From Bacteroidales bacterium (lineage in GTDB: Bacteria; Bacteroidota; Bacteroidia; Bacteroidales; VadinHA17), in assembly GCA_012517605.1 (NCBI GenBank), contig JAAYUS010000052.1:1-32104 (forward strand): a stretch of DNA of 32,104 bases, read 5' to 3'. A program made the position numbers and the translations under genes. Positions 17,501 to 27,485 of the stretch are shown piece by piece (within the stretch, counting starts at the first letter, position 1; each line of letters opens with the position of its first letter). The notes beneath the pieces were generated by a model. The model searched no databases and was not told the origin of the DNA. It saw only the letters and a list, made by a program, of their open reading frames with translations.

Positions 17501-17941
17501 ATGAAAATCCAGATAATAAACGGTCCGAATCTGAATCTTCTCGGGAAAAGAGAACCCGGGCTTTATGGCGGGATGACATTTGAAGATTATCTTGAGTTTT
17601 TAGAAAAAACTTTCCCTGAGGTTTCATTTGATTATTATCAGTCGAACGTGGAAGGAGAAATAATAAACAGGATACATGAGACAGGATTCTTATATGACGG
17701 AATTATTCTTAATCCTGGGGGATATACGCATACTTCGGTATCTATAGCTGATGCGGTATCGTCGGTAAGTGCACCTGTGGTCGAAGTGCATATTACAAAC
17801 GTAGCAGCCCGGGAAGAATTCAGGCATAATAGTCTTGTAGGAAGATTTTGCGCAGGAAGTGTTATAGGTTTCGGTCTCGACGGTTACCGGCTTGCTGTTC
17901 TGGCTCTTATTGAAATTAAAAGAAAATCATCAAAGGGGTAA
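17501..17941 (+). CDS. aroQ: 3-dehydroquinate dehydratase, type II
   Basis: MKIQIINGPNLNLLGKREPGLYG...YQSNVEGEIINRIHE...ILNPGGYTHTSVSIADA...VEVHITNVAAREEFRHNS. The ORF track begins at 17411, but homology-like sequence begins at 17492/17501. Confidence 0.95.
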   Translation: MKIQIINGPNLNLLGKREPGLYGGMTFEDYLEFLEKTFPEVSFDYYQSNVEGEIINRIHETGFLYDGIILNPGGYTHTSVSIADAVSSVSAPVVEVHITNVAAREEFRHNSLVGRFCAGSVIGFGLDGYRLAVLALIEIKRKSSKG

Positions 17942-19371
17942 TGATAAGAAAACGGACAAAAATAGTTGCCACAATTTCCGACAAAAGATGCAGTCCTGAT
18001 TTTATCAGGGAGCTTTACAATGAAGGGATGGATGTTGTCAGGATAAATTCGGCCCATCTCAATATTGAGGGCGCACTTACCATAATCCGCAATGTCAGGG
18101 AGGTATCTGATAAAATCGCCATTTTACTCGATACAAAAGGTCCCGAGATCAGGACAACAGTCTGTGATTCGCCAATTGAACTGAAAAACGGGTCGGTGGT
18201 CTCTGTCAAAGGTGACCCTGCGGGGATAACAACACCTGAAATAATATGTGTCAGCTATAAACCATTTGTATCAGAGGTGCCTGAAGGGACTGCCATCCTG
18301 ATAGATGACGGCGACATCGAGCTCAGGGCCGTCAGAAGGAACGGGGATGTTCTTGAATGTATCGTTGAGAATGACGGTATTCTCGGATCAAGGAAAAGCG
18401 TGAATCTTCCCGGGGTGAAGATTTGTCTTCCGTCAATCACCCCGAAGGACAGGGAGTTTATAAAGATGGCTGTTGATAATGACGTCGATTTTATTGCTCA
18501 TTCATTCGTCAGAACTTCACAGGATGTTCTTGATGTTCAGGCAGTACTCGACAGCTACAACAGCAGGATCAGGATAATCGCGAAGATCGAAAACGAAGAG
18601 GGTGTTAATAATTTTAATGATATCCTTGAGCACGTTTATGGTATCATGGTTGCAAGAGGTGATCTCGGCATTGAAATTCCGTATGAAAAGATACCCGGAA
18701 TCCAGAAGATGATGATCTCCAAATGTATAAGTGCAAGGAAACCCGTAATTGTGGCGACACAGATGCTTCAGTCGATGATAACCGGTCCGCGACCCACCAG
18801 GGCCGAAGTCAGCGATATTGCAAATGCAGTCTATTCACAGACAGACGCATTGATGCTCAGCGGCGAGACTGCCAGCGGAAAATATCCCGTTGAGGCTGTC
18901 AGAACAATGACAAAGGTTGCACTTGAGGCTGAAGAGAACAAGGAGAAGTTTCTTGATCTTCCGTCGGTCAACCTTATAGGCGAAATTTCAGGGTATCTGG
19001 CAAAAGTAGCTGTCAAAACTTCAGTCAGGATAGGAGCCAGAGCCATCATTTCGGATACCACAGGAGGAAGGACAATAAGGGATATGGCTGCCTACAGGGG
19101 CTATAACCATATACTTGCCCAGTGCTATCTTAAAAGTACAATGAGAGAACTTGCACTGTCGTACGGGGTATATACAAGTTACCAGGAAAAGAAAAACTCG
19201 ATAGACGACTTTATAAAAATAGCACTGGCTGACCTGGTAACACGTAAATCTCTCGACATTAAAGATGTTGTGGTCGTGCTGGCTGGTAATTTTTCAGGCG
19301 GCTCAGGTTTTTCGTTCATTGAAGTGGGATCGGTTGAGTATCTCAGGGACAGGGTTGATATAGTGGATTAG
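17941..19371 (+). CDS. pyk: Pyruvate kinase
   Basis: RTKIVATISDKRCSPDFIRELYNEGMDVVRINSAH, DTKGPEIRT, IAKIENEEGVNNFNDILEHVYGIMVARGDLGIEIP, ATQMLQSMITGPRPTRAEVSDIANAV; TAATG overlap with aroQ. Confidence 0.96.
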   Translation: MIRKRTKIVATISDKRCSPDFIRELYNEGMDVVRINSAHLNIEGALTIIRNVREVSDKIAILLDTKGPEIRTTVCDSPIELKNGSVVSVKGDPAGITTPEIICVSYKPFVSEVPEGTAILIDDGDIELRAVRRNGDVLECIVENDGILGSRKSVNLPGVKICLPSITPKDREFIKMAVDNDVDFIAHSFVRTSQDVLDVQAVLDSYNSRIRIIAKIENEEGVNNFNDILEHVYGIMVARGDLGIEIPYEKIPGIQKMMISKCISARKPVIVATQMLQSMITGPRPTRAEVSDIANAVYSQTDALMLSGETASGKYPVEAVRTMTKVALEAEENKEKFLDLPSVNLIGEISGYLAKVAVKTSVRIGARAIISDTTGGRTIRDMAAYRGYNHILAQCYLKSTMRELALSYGVYTSYQEKKNSIDDFIKIALADLVTRKSLDIKDVVVVLAGNFSGGSGFSFIEVGSVEYLRDRVDIVD

Positions 19372-19560
19372 AAGTGTATTAATGGTCTGATTTTTGAGGA
19401 TGTTTTATTGCCATATACCGGTAATCAATGGTCAGAAACTTGTTAATTTCCTCAATGAATATTCTTCAAAATGTTCATGTTTCAATTCTGGGCATCGATT
19501 ACGCCAGAACCTGAAACAGGTTTGTTATTAGTTATTTAATCTTTTTAAGGAGATTTAAAG

Positions 19561-22182
19561 GTGAAACTTTTAAAAATAAGGACATTGATTGCGTCTGCAT
19601 TTCTGTTTCTGCTGGCAGGAAATGCATGGGCAACACATAACAGGGCAGGGGAGATCACTTATGTTCAGCTGTCGGATCTTACCTTTGAAATTACAATAAC
19701 CACATATACCTATACCCTGAGCTATGCCGACAGGCCCGAACTTGAAGTAATGTGGGGCGATAATTCGACTTCGGTGGCAAAAAGGATAAGCATCCTCTTT
19801 CTTCCGAATTATTATAAGCGCAACATATACAAGATCACGCATACATACCCGGGACCAGGCGTATATAAAATTGTAGTCCAGGATCCTAACCGGAATGCAG
19901 ATATCAAGAACATACCCAACTCCGTAAATGTGATCTTTTCAATTTCAACAATACTGATCGTAAACCCTTCAATCGGAAGGAACAATACACCTGTGCTTCT
20001 TAATCCACCCTATGACAAGGCCGCCAGAGGTTATGTATTCATTCATAATCCCGGTGCCTATGATCCTGACGGAGACAGCCTTTCCTACAAGATTACAGTT
20101 TGCACAAGAGAAGACGGAAGGCCTATCGAGAATTATACATTTCCGCCTGCATCCCATTTTATAAGAGTCGACTCGATAAGCGGAGACCTGATCTGGGATA
20201 CACCTGTCGATACCGGAGCATATAATGTTGCCATGGAGATTGAAGAATGGCGTTATGGAAAAAAAATAGGAATTGTCGAAAGAGATATACAGATAAATGT
20301 TTATGATTCAAAGAATAAACCCCCTGTGAATGGTCCGTTGCATGACATATGCGTTGAAGCCGGGAAGCCTGTCAATTTAAAAGTTACGGCAACTGATCCT
20401 GACAATGATTTCATAAGCCTTATGTCAACCTCTGGCATCTATACGATTCCGGAATGCCGGGCAAGGTTTGTTCATCTTGATTCGATAGCCGGTTATGCGT
20501 CGGCAACTTTGCAATGGACTCCATGTCATGCTGCTGTGAGAAATCAACCATATGATGTTCTGATAAAATCTGATGATTACAGCAGTGAAATGAAGCTGTC
20601 GGATATTGACAATTTCAGGATAAAGGTCCTGGGGCCGGCGCCGGTTCTGGTCAATGCAGCGCCTGAAGGCAAATTCATAAGGCTTACATGGAACAACTAC
20701 GGTACTGATGTGATTACAGGATTCAACATATACAGGAGGGATGGCCCCTCGTCATTTGTCCAGGACTCCTGTTCGTCAGGGCTGCCTCCCTCATCTGGTT
20801 TTGCAAAAGTTGGTTATGCGGCGGGGAGTTCGGCAGTGTCATTTGTTGATACTGATAACGGACAGGGACTGCAGTTCAGCAGGGAATATACATACAGGAT
20901 TGTTGCAGTGTATCCAAATGGCACCGAAAGCAAAGCCTCTAATGAAATATCAGGAGCACTGGTGTCGGGTGTTCCCGTGATAACAAATGTAAGTGTCAGG
21001 ACCACCTCTCTGACAAACGGATCAGTTTATGTTGCCTGGAGGAAACCCGACCGGCTCGACACCATCCCGGCACTTGGGCCATATGAGTACCTTATTTACA
21101 GGGCTGAAAGCATAACCGGCACAAACTATGTGCAGATCCGTTCAATAAATACTTCCACTCTGAATGAAACAAGTTTTATTGATACACTTATTAATACCCA
21201 GGGCAGTGGCTATGTTTACAAGATCGAACTTTACAACAACGCACCCGCTAACAGGTTCCTGATTGGTGAGCCGGGATATGCTTCGTCAGTTTTCCTGGCA
21301 GCAAGCCCGGGCGACAGGAAGGTGCGTTTCACAATAAGCCGCAATACTCCATGGATCAATACCAGATATGACTTCTTCAGACTTAACCAGGCCACAAACC
21401 GGTACGATTCAATTGGCACTACAACGCAGCTTACTTTTACGGATGAAGGTCTTGTCAATGGCCGGCAGTATTGCTACAGGGTAAGATCAACAGGAGGATA
21501 TACAAATCCAGGATATCCGGTGAACCTTATTAATTTTTCCCAGGAAACCTGCGCAACAGCAGTCGACAATGAAGCTCCGTGTATTCCGCAGATATCCGTA
21601 TCAAGCCAGTGCGACAGTCTTTACAATACTGTCAGATGGACAATTGCCGACACCAAATGCCTTGAAGATGTCAGTGGATACAAGATCTACTATAAACTCC
21701 TCACGGATGAAAATCTGTCTTTGCTTACAACTATCAACGATAAGAACACATTCATGTGCAAGCATTACCCGGGCGAAGTTGTTGCCGGATGTTACGCGGT
21801 CTCCGCTTTTGATGCAATAGGTAATGAAGGCGAGAAGTCGGCCATGATATGCGTGGATTCGTGCAAGTTCTATGAGATCCCCAATGTTTTTACTCCAAAC
21901 GGGGATGATATCAATGATCGCCTCGTGGCAAAGACATCCGGACTTATTGAAAAGGTCGATTTCAAACTTTTCAACCGTTATGGTGTGCTTATATTTGAGA
22001 CTGATAATCCAAAGCTTGACTGGGAAGGGACATATAAAGGTAAAATAGTCTCACCGGGAGTATATTTCTATCAGTGCGATGTTTACGAGAGAAGAATTTC
22101 CGGTCTTGAAATGTACCATCTTTCGGGATTTGTACATGTGATAACCGAGAAAGGAGCGACAGTAGGGAAACCGGAGTATTAA
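19561..22182 (+). CDS. Secreted multidomain protein with T9SS type-B / gliding-motility-associated C-terminal domain
   Basis: Signal peptide (MKLLKIRTLIASAFLFLLAGNAWA), repeated fibronectin-III/Ig-like regions (APVLVNAAPEGKFIRLTWNNYGTDVITGFNIYRR...), C-terminus FYEIPNVFTPNGDDINDRL...FNRYGVLIFETDNPKLDWEGTYKGKIVSPGVYFYQCDV. GTG start with AAGGAG 8 nt upstream. Confidence 0.88.
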   Translation: MKLLKIRTLIASAFLFLLAGNAWATHNRAGEITYVQLSDLTFEITITTYTYTLSYADRPELEVMWGDNSTSVAKRISILFLPNYYKRNIYKITHTYPGPGVYKIVVQDPNRNADIKNIPNSVNVIFSISTILIVNPSIGRNNTPVLLNPPYDKAARGYVFIHNPGAYDPDGDSLSYKITVCTREDGRPIENYTFPPASHFIRVDSISGDLIWDTPVDTGAYNVAMEIEEWRYGKKIGIVERDIQINVYDSKNKPPVNGPLHDICVEAGKPVNLKVTATDPDNDFISLMSTSGIYTIPECRARFVHLDSIAGYASATLQWTPCHAAVRNQPYDVLIKSDDYSSEMKLSDIDNFRIKVLGPAPVLVNAAPEGKFIRLTWNNYGTDVITGFNIYRRDGPSSFVQDSCSSGLPPSSGFAKVGYAAGSSAVSFVDTDNGQGLQFSREYTYRIVAVYPNGTESKASNEISGALVSGVPVITNVSVRTTSLTNGSVYVAWRKPDRLDTIPALGPYEYLIYRAESITGTNYVQIRSINTSTLNETSFIDTLINTQGSGYVYKIELYNNAPANRFLIGEPGYASSVFLAASPGDRKVRFTISRNTPWINTRYDFFRLNQATNRYDSIGTTTQLTFTDEGLVNGRQYCYRVRSTGGYTNPGYPVNLINFSQETCATAVDNEAPCIPQISVSSQCDSLYNTVRWTIADTKCLEDVSGYKIYYKLLTDENLSLLTTINDKNTFMCKHYPGEVVAGCYAVSAFDAIGNEGEKSAMICVDSCKFYEIPNVFTPNGDDINDRLVAKTSGLIEKVDFKLFNRYGVLIFETDNPKLDWEGTYKGKIVSPGVYFYQCDVYERRISGLEMYHLSGFVHVITEKGATVGKPEY

Positions 22183-22202
22183 CAGAAAACAGATCCTCTT
22201 CG

Positions 22203-23405
22203 ATGAAAAGAACATTATTCTGCATTGCAATTTCATTCATAACGGTTCTGGCATCTGGTCAGAAACCGGTCTATTACCTGATGAAGGGTAAAGCACTCAT
22301 TGAGGCCGGAAAAGCCGGGGAAGCTGCTGCTTTGCTTACAGGGGCGATAAAGGACAACCAGGATGCTTCCTTCTACCTCTGGAGGGCTGAAGCTTATCTT
22401 GCAAAAGGTGATTATTCATCAGCAATTGATGATTTCAACTCGGCAAACAAAATGACTGCCGCATCAGGCGAATACGGACTTGCAAGGATCTATGCCATAA
22501 GGAATGACGCGGCAACGGCAGTATATCATCTTGAACTCTCGATGAGATCCCCGTTCAGGAAAAGTGAAAAGGAGATAATGACCGATCCTTCTTTCACACT
22601 GCTTGAAAACAGACCGGAATGGCGCCAGTTCTGGAAAAAGGACTGGTATTCCACACCTGAAAAAAGGGTTACCGAGATTGAGTACAGCATTTCAACAGGG
22701 AACCTTGCTGAGGCAAAGAACATATTCCGGTCACTCAGCTCCTCATATCCGGAGGATGTCATTACAGAGTATTCATCAGCTTTGATCAGCATTGCCGAAT
22801 CAAAGTATGCCGATGCAGTGAGGACACTTACACAGATCCTGTCGGAAAATCCCGGTGATATTAAATGCCTCAGGCTTCTTGCATCTGCACAGGAGGTATC
22901 AGGTAATCCGGCCGGGGCATCAGCCTCCTATACCAGTCTGATAAACATGAACGTTGCCGATCCCGAACTTCTCTTAAGCAGGGCAGGATGCTACAGGAAG
23001 ACTGGTGAAACAGAAAAAGCCATTGATGACATTGCAGAATATCTCGATTTTTATCCTGGCAGCAAAAAAGCGCTGAGCCTTGCGGGAAAGGCAGCATCCG
23101 CAGCAGGTGATAATATAAGGGCTCTGTCGTATTTCTCGGAAAATGTCAGGCTTCATCCAAATGATCCTGAATGTTTTATCGACCGCGCAAATTCCTATTT
23201 CATGTCCCGTTCCTGGGAATGGGCTGCAAAGGATTATGGGATGTCGCTCGACCTTCAACCGGGTAATTCTGAAGCCTGGCTCAATAACGGGATTTCACTT
23301 CTCAATATGGGAAAGACTGAAGATGCCTGCTACAACTTCAGGAAAGCATTCAATCTTGGAAACAGGAATTCAACAGAATATCTGAGCAAATATTGTATAA
23401 AGTAG
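22203..23405 (+). CDS. Secreted/periplasmic tetratricopeptide-repeat protein
   Basis: Signal-like N-terminus MKRTLFCIAISFITVLASGQ and several TPR-like units (ALIEAGKAGEAAALLTGAIKDNQDASFYLWRAEAYLAKGDYSSAIDDF; DPECFIDRANSYFMSRSWEWAAKDYGMSLDLQPGNSEAWLNNGISLLNMGKTEDACYNFRKA). Confidence 0.85.
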   Translation: MKRTLFCIAISFITVLASGQKPVYYLMKGKALIEAGKAGEAAALLTGAIKDNQDASFYLWRAEAYLAKGDYSSAIDDFNSANKMTAASGEYGLARIYAIRNDAATAVYHLELSMRSPFRKSEKEIMTDPSFTLLENRPEWRQFWKKDWYSTPEKRVTEIEYSISTGNLAEAKNIFRSLSSSYPEDVITEYSSALISIAESKYADAVRTLTQILSENPGDIKCLRLLASAQEVSGNPAGASASYTSLINMNVADPELLLSRAGCYRKTGETEKAIDDIAEYLDFYPGSKKALSLAGKAASAAGDNIRALSYFSENVRLHPNDPECFIDRANSYFMSRSWEWAAKDYGMSLDLQPGNSEAWLNNGISLLNMGKTEDACYNFRKAFNLGNRNSTEYLSKYCIK

Positions 23406-23417
23406 ATCCTCAGGTTT

Positions 23418-25586
23418 TTATCTTACATTTTTCAGGATCTTTTCGAACAGGTCGCGCGGCTTAAAAGGTTTCAGGACATAATCGTTTATGTTGAGATTGT
23501 CGATCCTGTCGTGTGTTTCCGACATTATTGCCGCAGTCAGCGCCACAACCGGAATGTCCCTGATCCTGGGATCATCGGAGTTCCTGATTATCCTGGTGGC
23601 TTCTATTCCGTCGAGGACAGGCATGTGAAGATCCATAAGGACAAGATCAAAATCTTCTTTTTCGAGAAGGCTCAGAGCAATTCTTCCGTTTTCCGCATGC
23701 GTGACCTTTACTCCCCAACCGTTGAGGAATTTATTTGCCACGAAGAAGTTTATCTTGTTATCCTCAGCAACAAGTATTCTCTTTCCTTCAAGTCCGGCAT
23801 ACGATTCCGGCGCATCACCTTTCTGGGTGATTTCGCTTTTTTCGGCTATCCCGAATGAAAGCACAAACCTGAAGGCTGAACCCTTTCCTGTTTCGCTTTC
23901 AACCTCAATATGACCCCCCTGAAGTTCAACAAGCCTTTTGCAGATGGCGAGTCCGAGACCGGTCCCACCGTAATGTCTTGTTGTATCGGGTGATGCCTGG
24001 GTATAGCTTTCAAAAATATAATCGTGCTTGTCTTTCGGGATCCCGATACCTGTATCTTTCACAATGAATTCGATCTTTGTGGATCCGGCAGTTCGTTCAA
24101 GTGCCTTCAGGAAGACATGAATACCTCCCTTCTGCGTGAATTTCAGTGCGTTTGAAAGAAGGTTTGAAAGGATCTGGTTCAGCCTTATAGGATCACCTAT
24201 TAAATCATCAGGCAGTTCATTTTGCCTCGTTATATCAAATTCGAGGTTCTTGGACTTGGATCTGAATGAATATGTTCTCTGGATATCTTTCAGGAAATCA
24301 CTTAAGTTGAATGAGGTTTTTTCAAATTCAATCTTGCCTGATTCCATCTTATTATAGTCGAGCACATCATTTACAAGAGTCAGAAGGTGGTTGCCCGAGA
24401 ACCGCAGAGTTTTGATATAATCCATCTGATCTTCCCTGGGATTGCCCTGAAGGAGGAGATTGGTGATACCTATGACTTCGTTCAGAGGCGTTCTGATCTC
24501 ATGGCTCATTGTCGACATGAACTGCTGTTTTGACTGGGCAGCTTCTTCAGCTTTACGGCTGGCCATGATAACATTGTCAATCATTATCCTTCGCTGAAGC
24601 GCTATGGCAATCTGGTTTGCAATGAATTCAAGAACTGTAACATCCTCCTGTGAGAATTTGTCCTCGTCGTGATAATCCTGGAAAGCCATCACCCCTATTA
24701 TCTCTTTTTCTGCTTTCAGAGGAACACCCATCCATACCTTGCAAGGCGCTCCGACAAGGGCTATGTCTCCTGAATTTTCAAGGCATTTCATATCATTTAC
24801 CTTGAGAAGAACTGATTTTTTAAGCCCAATTGCCCATTTGGAAATTGTCTTACGGGCAGGCACCCTTTCGAACTGATCCTTTTCGTCAGAAAAGAATGGC
24901 ATGGAAAGAGTGTCAGAAGCTTTATCATAAAGTGCAATGAAGAAATTGTTTGTATCCCATATTTTGCTCAGCTCCTGCACTATCGTCGGATATATCTCCT
25001 TTATGTCGGTCTGGTTCAGTGCTGCTGTCGATATATTGTACAGGATTTCCTGGATCGTCTGATTCTTCTTTTCAATGGATATGTCGCGGTAAATGCCAAG
25101 GGAGGCAACAATCTCATTATCAATAAGAACGTTAGTGGCAATTAGTGATACATTGATCCTTTTTCCGGCTTTATTGCATCTTATAGTATTCCTCGTTACC
25201 CTGTGATTTTCAAAGGCAATCTCACTGGGTTTGACAGAATCGTGTTTCAGATCTTCAGGGATAATGAGTTCGTCAGCATATCTTCCCACAGCTTCCCCGG
25301 GTGTATAGCCGAAAAGATCAGTGAACTCCCTGTTTACCATTACGACCCTGTCTTCAAGGTCAATAATTGCAATGGCCTCCGGAATAGAATCTATGAGATG
25401 TTCAAGGAGTACATTTTCCCTGCTTGTCTTTTCTCTTTGTCCGCTTGTTCTCAGGTCATGATCTATTCCTGATTTCGCTCTGAGAAATTCATTTTCCCTT
25501 CTTAATATGGAATTCTCCTTAAGAAGTTCCTCATATTTCTCTTTAAAGTCAGTCATGGCCTGTTTTGAAAAAGGAGGTATGATCAT
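23418..25586 (-). CDS. Hybrid sensor histidine kinase (coiled-coil, PAS, GAF, HisKA, HATPase, REC)
   Basis: PAS (LIDSIPEAIAIIDLEDRVVMVNREFTDLFGYTPGEAVG), GAF-like, MSTMSHEIRTPLNEVIGITNLLL, GTGLGLAICKRLVELQGGHIEVES, ILVAEDNKINFFVA...DLVLMDLHMPVLDGIEATR. Confidence 0.94.
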   Translation of the reverse strand: MIIPPFSKQAMTDFKEKYEELLKENSILRRENEFLRAKSGIDHDLRTSGQREKTSRENVLLEHLIDSIPEAIAIIDLEDRVVMVNREFTDLFGYTPGEAVGRYADELIIPEDLKHDSVKPSEIAFENHRVTRNTIRCNKAGKRINVSLIATNVLIDNEIVASLGIYRDISIEKKNQTIQEILYNISTAALNQTDIKEIYPTIVQELSKIWDTNNFFIALYDKASDTLSMPFFSDEKDQFERVPARKTISKWAIGLKKSVLLKVNDMKCLENSGDIALVGAPCKVWMGVPLKAEKEIIGVMAFQDYHDEDKFSQEDVTVLEFIANQIAIALQRRIMIDNVIMASRKAEEAAQSKQQFMSTMSHEIRTPLNEVIGITNLLLQGNPREDQMDYIKTLRFSGNHLLTLVNDVLDYNKMESGKIEFEKTSFNLSDFLKDIQRTYSFRSKSKNLEFDITRQNELPDDLIGDPIRLNQILSNLLSNALKFTQKGGIHVFLKALERTAGSTKIEFIVKDTGIGIPKDKHDYIFESYTQASPDTTRHYGGTGLGLAICKRLVELQGGHIEVESETGKGSAFRFVLSFGIAEKSEITQKGDAPESYAGLEGKRILVAEDNKINFFVANKFLNGWGVKVTHAENGRIALSLLEKEDFDLVLMDLHMPVLDGIEATRIIRNSDDPRIRDIPVVALTAAIMSETHDRIDNLNINDYVLKPFKPRDLFEKILKNVR

Positions 25587-25630
25587 AATTATTGTTTATG
25601 CAGATAATTTAACGTGGAATAAGGTCAAAT

Positions 25631-26293
25631 CTATATGTCAGATGCCTTTTTATCCCTATTTTTTTCATTATAATATTTGCAAAATCCGGATAAACCGCAT
25701 TTATGGCATAAGGGATTTCTTGCTTTGCATACGTAACGGCCATGAAGAATAAGCCAGTGATGTGCTTTATGAATAAGCTCCGAAGGGATATGTTGCGACA
25801 ACTGGATCTCAGCGCTGAGGGGAGTCTTTGCATTCCTGACAAGCCCTATTCTGCGTGAAACCCTGAATACGTGGGTATCGACTGCCATAACCGGCTTTTT
25901 GAATACCACCGAAGCAACGACATTTGCCGTCTTTCTGCCAACACCAGGCAATTTCCGGAGTTCCAGCGGATCAGACGGTACAATGCCTCCGAATTCATTA
26001 ACAAGCATCCTGGCCATTCCCGACAGATGTTTCGCCTTGTTGTTGGGATAGGAACACGACTTTATATATTCAAATATTTCCGAAGGATCGGCATCGGCCA
26101 TTGAGCGGGCATCGGGAAACCTTTCAAGAAGGGCAGGGGTGATCATGTTCACCCTCTTGTCAGTGCACTGCGCCGACAGGATAACGGCAACCATCAGACT
26201 GAACGGATTGTCGAAAGAGAGTTCTGTCTCCGCAACTGGCATATTCTCCGTGAAATATGAAATTGTAAGCGCATATCGTTCCTTGAGTGTCAT
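25631..26293 (-). CDS. nth: Endonuclease III
   Basis: LSAQCTDKRVN, LPGVGRKTANVVASVVFKKPVMAVDTHVFRVSRRIGL and Fe-S cluster ligands C-x6-C-x2-C-x5-C (CKARNPLCHKCGLSGFC). Confidence 0.96.
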   Translation of the reverse strand: MTLKERYALTISYFTENMPVAETELSFDNPFSLMVAVILSAQCTDKRVNMITPALLERFPDARSMADADPSEIFEYIKSCSYPNNKAKHLSGMARMLVNEFGGIVPSDPLELRKLPGVGRKTANVVASVVFKKPVMAVDTHVFRVSRRIGLVRNAKTPLSAEIQLSQHIPSELIHKAHHWLILHGRYVCKARNPLCHKCGLSGFCKYYNEKNRDKKASDI

Positions 26294-26436
26294 GTCAATT
26301 TATTTTTCAGTATATGGTAAGGGTTATTATCTTTGTAAAAATGGTAAACTTATTTGAAAATTCAGGTCTGATACAGATTGCTTTTATTAAGGATTAAACA
26401 AGGTTTTTCAACTTTAACATTTAACGTGATTGCCAC

Positions 26437-27474
26437 TTGGATAAAATAGTAGTAAAAACAGGAGGATTTGTATCCGAAATCTTTGTCGGGATGAACTGGG
26501 AGTCTGTCAAAGAGCTTATACCCGCTTCGGGTACGGCAATTATCACCGACATCAACGTAAACAAAATATACGGGGACCGGTTTCCCGATGTACCGGTGCT
26601 TCAGATAAAACCGGGGGAGTGGAGTAAAAAGATGGAAGTTGTTGAAAATCTTGCTGAGAGACTTATCGAGTCGGGTATCGACAGAAGCGGATTTTTACTT
26701 GGCATAGGCGGGGGTGTTGTGTGTGACATCACTGGATTTCTGGCTTCAATATATATGAGAGGGATAAAATGTGCATATGTCTCATCAACATTGCTTTCCC
26801 AGGTCGATGCAAGCACGGGCGGGAAAAACGGGGTCAATCTCGGAAGTACCAAAAATGTCCTGGGGTGCTTCAAACAGCCTGAGTTTGTTGTTTGTGATCC
26901 TGTCATGCTGCAGACACTTCCCGAAGAGGAATACCTGTCGGGGATGGCTGAACTTATTAAAACCGCAATCATTGGAAATGCAAAACTCTTTGATATTATT
27001 GAAAACAACTACGAAACAATAATGAAGAGAGATCCTGCACTTCTTACAATGCTTATCTCAATGGCTGTAAATTTTAAGGCATCGGTAGTCTCTGAGGATG
27101 AAAAAGAATCAGGTCTTCGCAGGATCCTCAATTTCGGCCATACATACGGTCATGCCCTTGAGCTGTACAAATCATTCAGGCATGGTTATGCTGTTGCATG
27201 CGGGATGGAACTCTCATGCGGGTTCTCGCTAGCACGTGGATATATTACAGATGAAGAACACGACAGGATCATTGCCCTTCTTCATAAATTCAGGCTTCTG
27301 CGGCCTCACCAGATACCGTATGACAAGGTCAGCCAGCTCATAATGCATGATAAGAAAAAGTCGGGCAATGAAATTCATTTTGTCTTCATTGAGGGAATTG
27401 GACAGGCTGTTACAGAAAAAATCCCGCTCGCAGAGGTTGTTGAATATTACAGACAAAGCAAAGCAAAAAACTAA
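26437..27474 (+). CDS. aroB: 3-dehydroquinate synthase (TTG start)
   Basis: LLGIGGGVVCDITGFLASIYMRGIKCAYVSSTLLSQVDASTGGKNGVNLGSTKNVLGCFKQP; RILNFGHTYGHALEL. In-frame stop at 26422-26424 limits the start to TTG 26437 or an internal ATG. Confidence 0.95.
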   Translation: MDKIVVKTGGFVSEIFVGMNWESVKELIPASGTAIITDINVNKIYGDRFPDVPVLQIKPGEWSKKMEVVENLAERLIESGIDRSGFLLGIGGGVVCDITGFLASIYMRGIKCAYVSSTLLSQVDASTGGKNGVNLGSTKNVLGCFKQPEFVVCDPVMLQTLPEEEYLSGMAELIKTAIIGNAKLFDIIENNYETIMKRDPALLTMLISMAVNFKASVVSEDEKESGLRRILNFGHTYGHALELYKSFRHGYAVACGMELSCGFSLARGYITDEEHDRIIALLHKFRLLRPHQIPYDKVSQLIMHDKKKSGNEIHFVFIEGIGQAVTEKIPLAEVVEYYRQSKAKN

Positions 27475-27485
27475 TTCTATCTTTT

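Noticed and set aside
17941-19371. Atypical pyruvate kinase N-terminal motif (VVRINSAHLNIEGA instead of RLNFSHG)
   Set aside because: To my knowledge this variant is usual for Bacteroidota pyruvate kinases; not evidence of new function.
23404-23440. AGATCCT/AGGATCT inverted repeat between the TPR gene and the hybrid kinase
   Set aside because: 7-bp stem with a 23-nt loop and a weak T tract; too weak to call a terminator with confidence.
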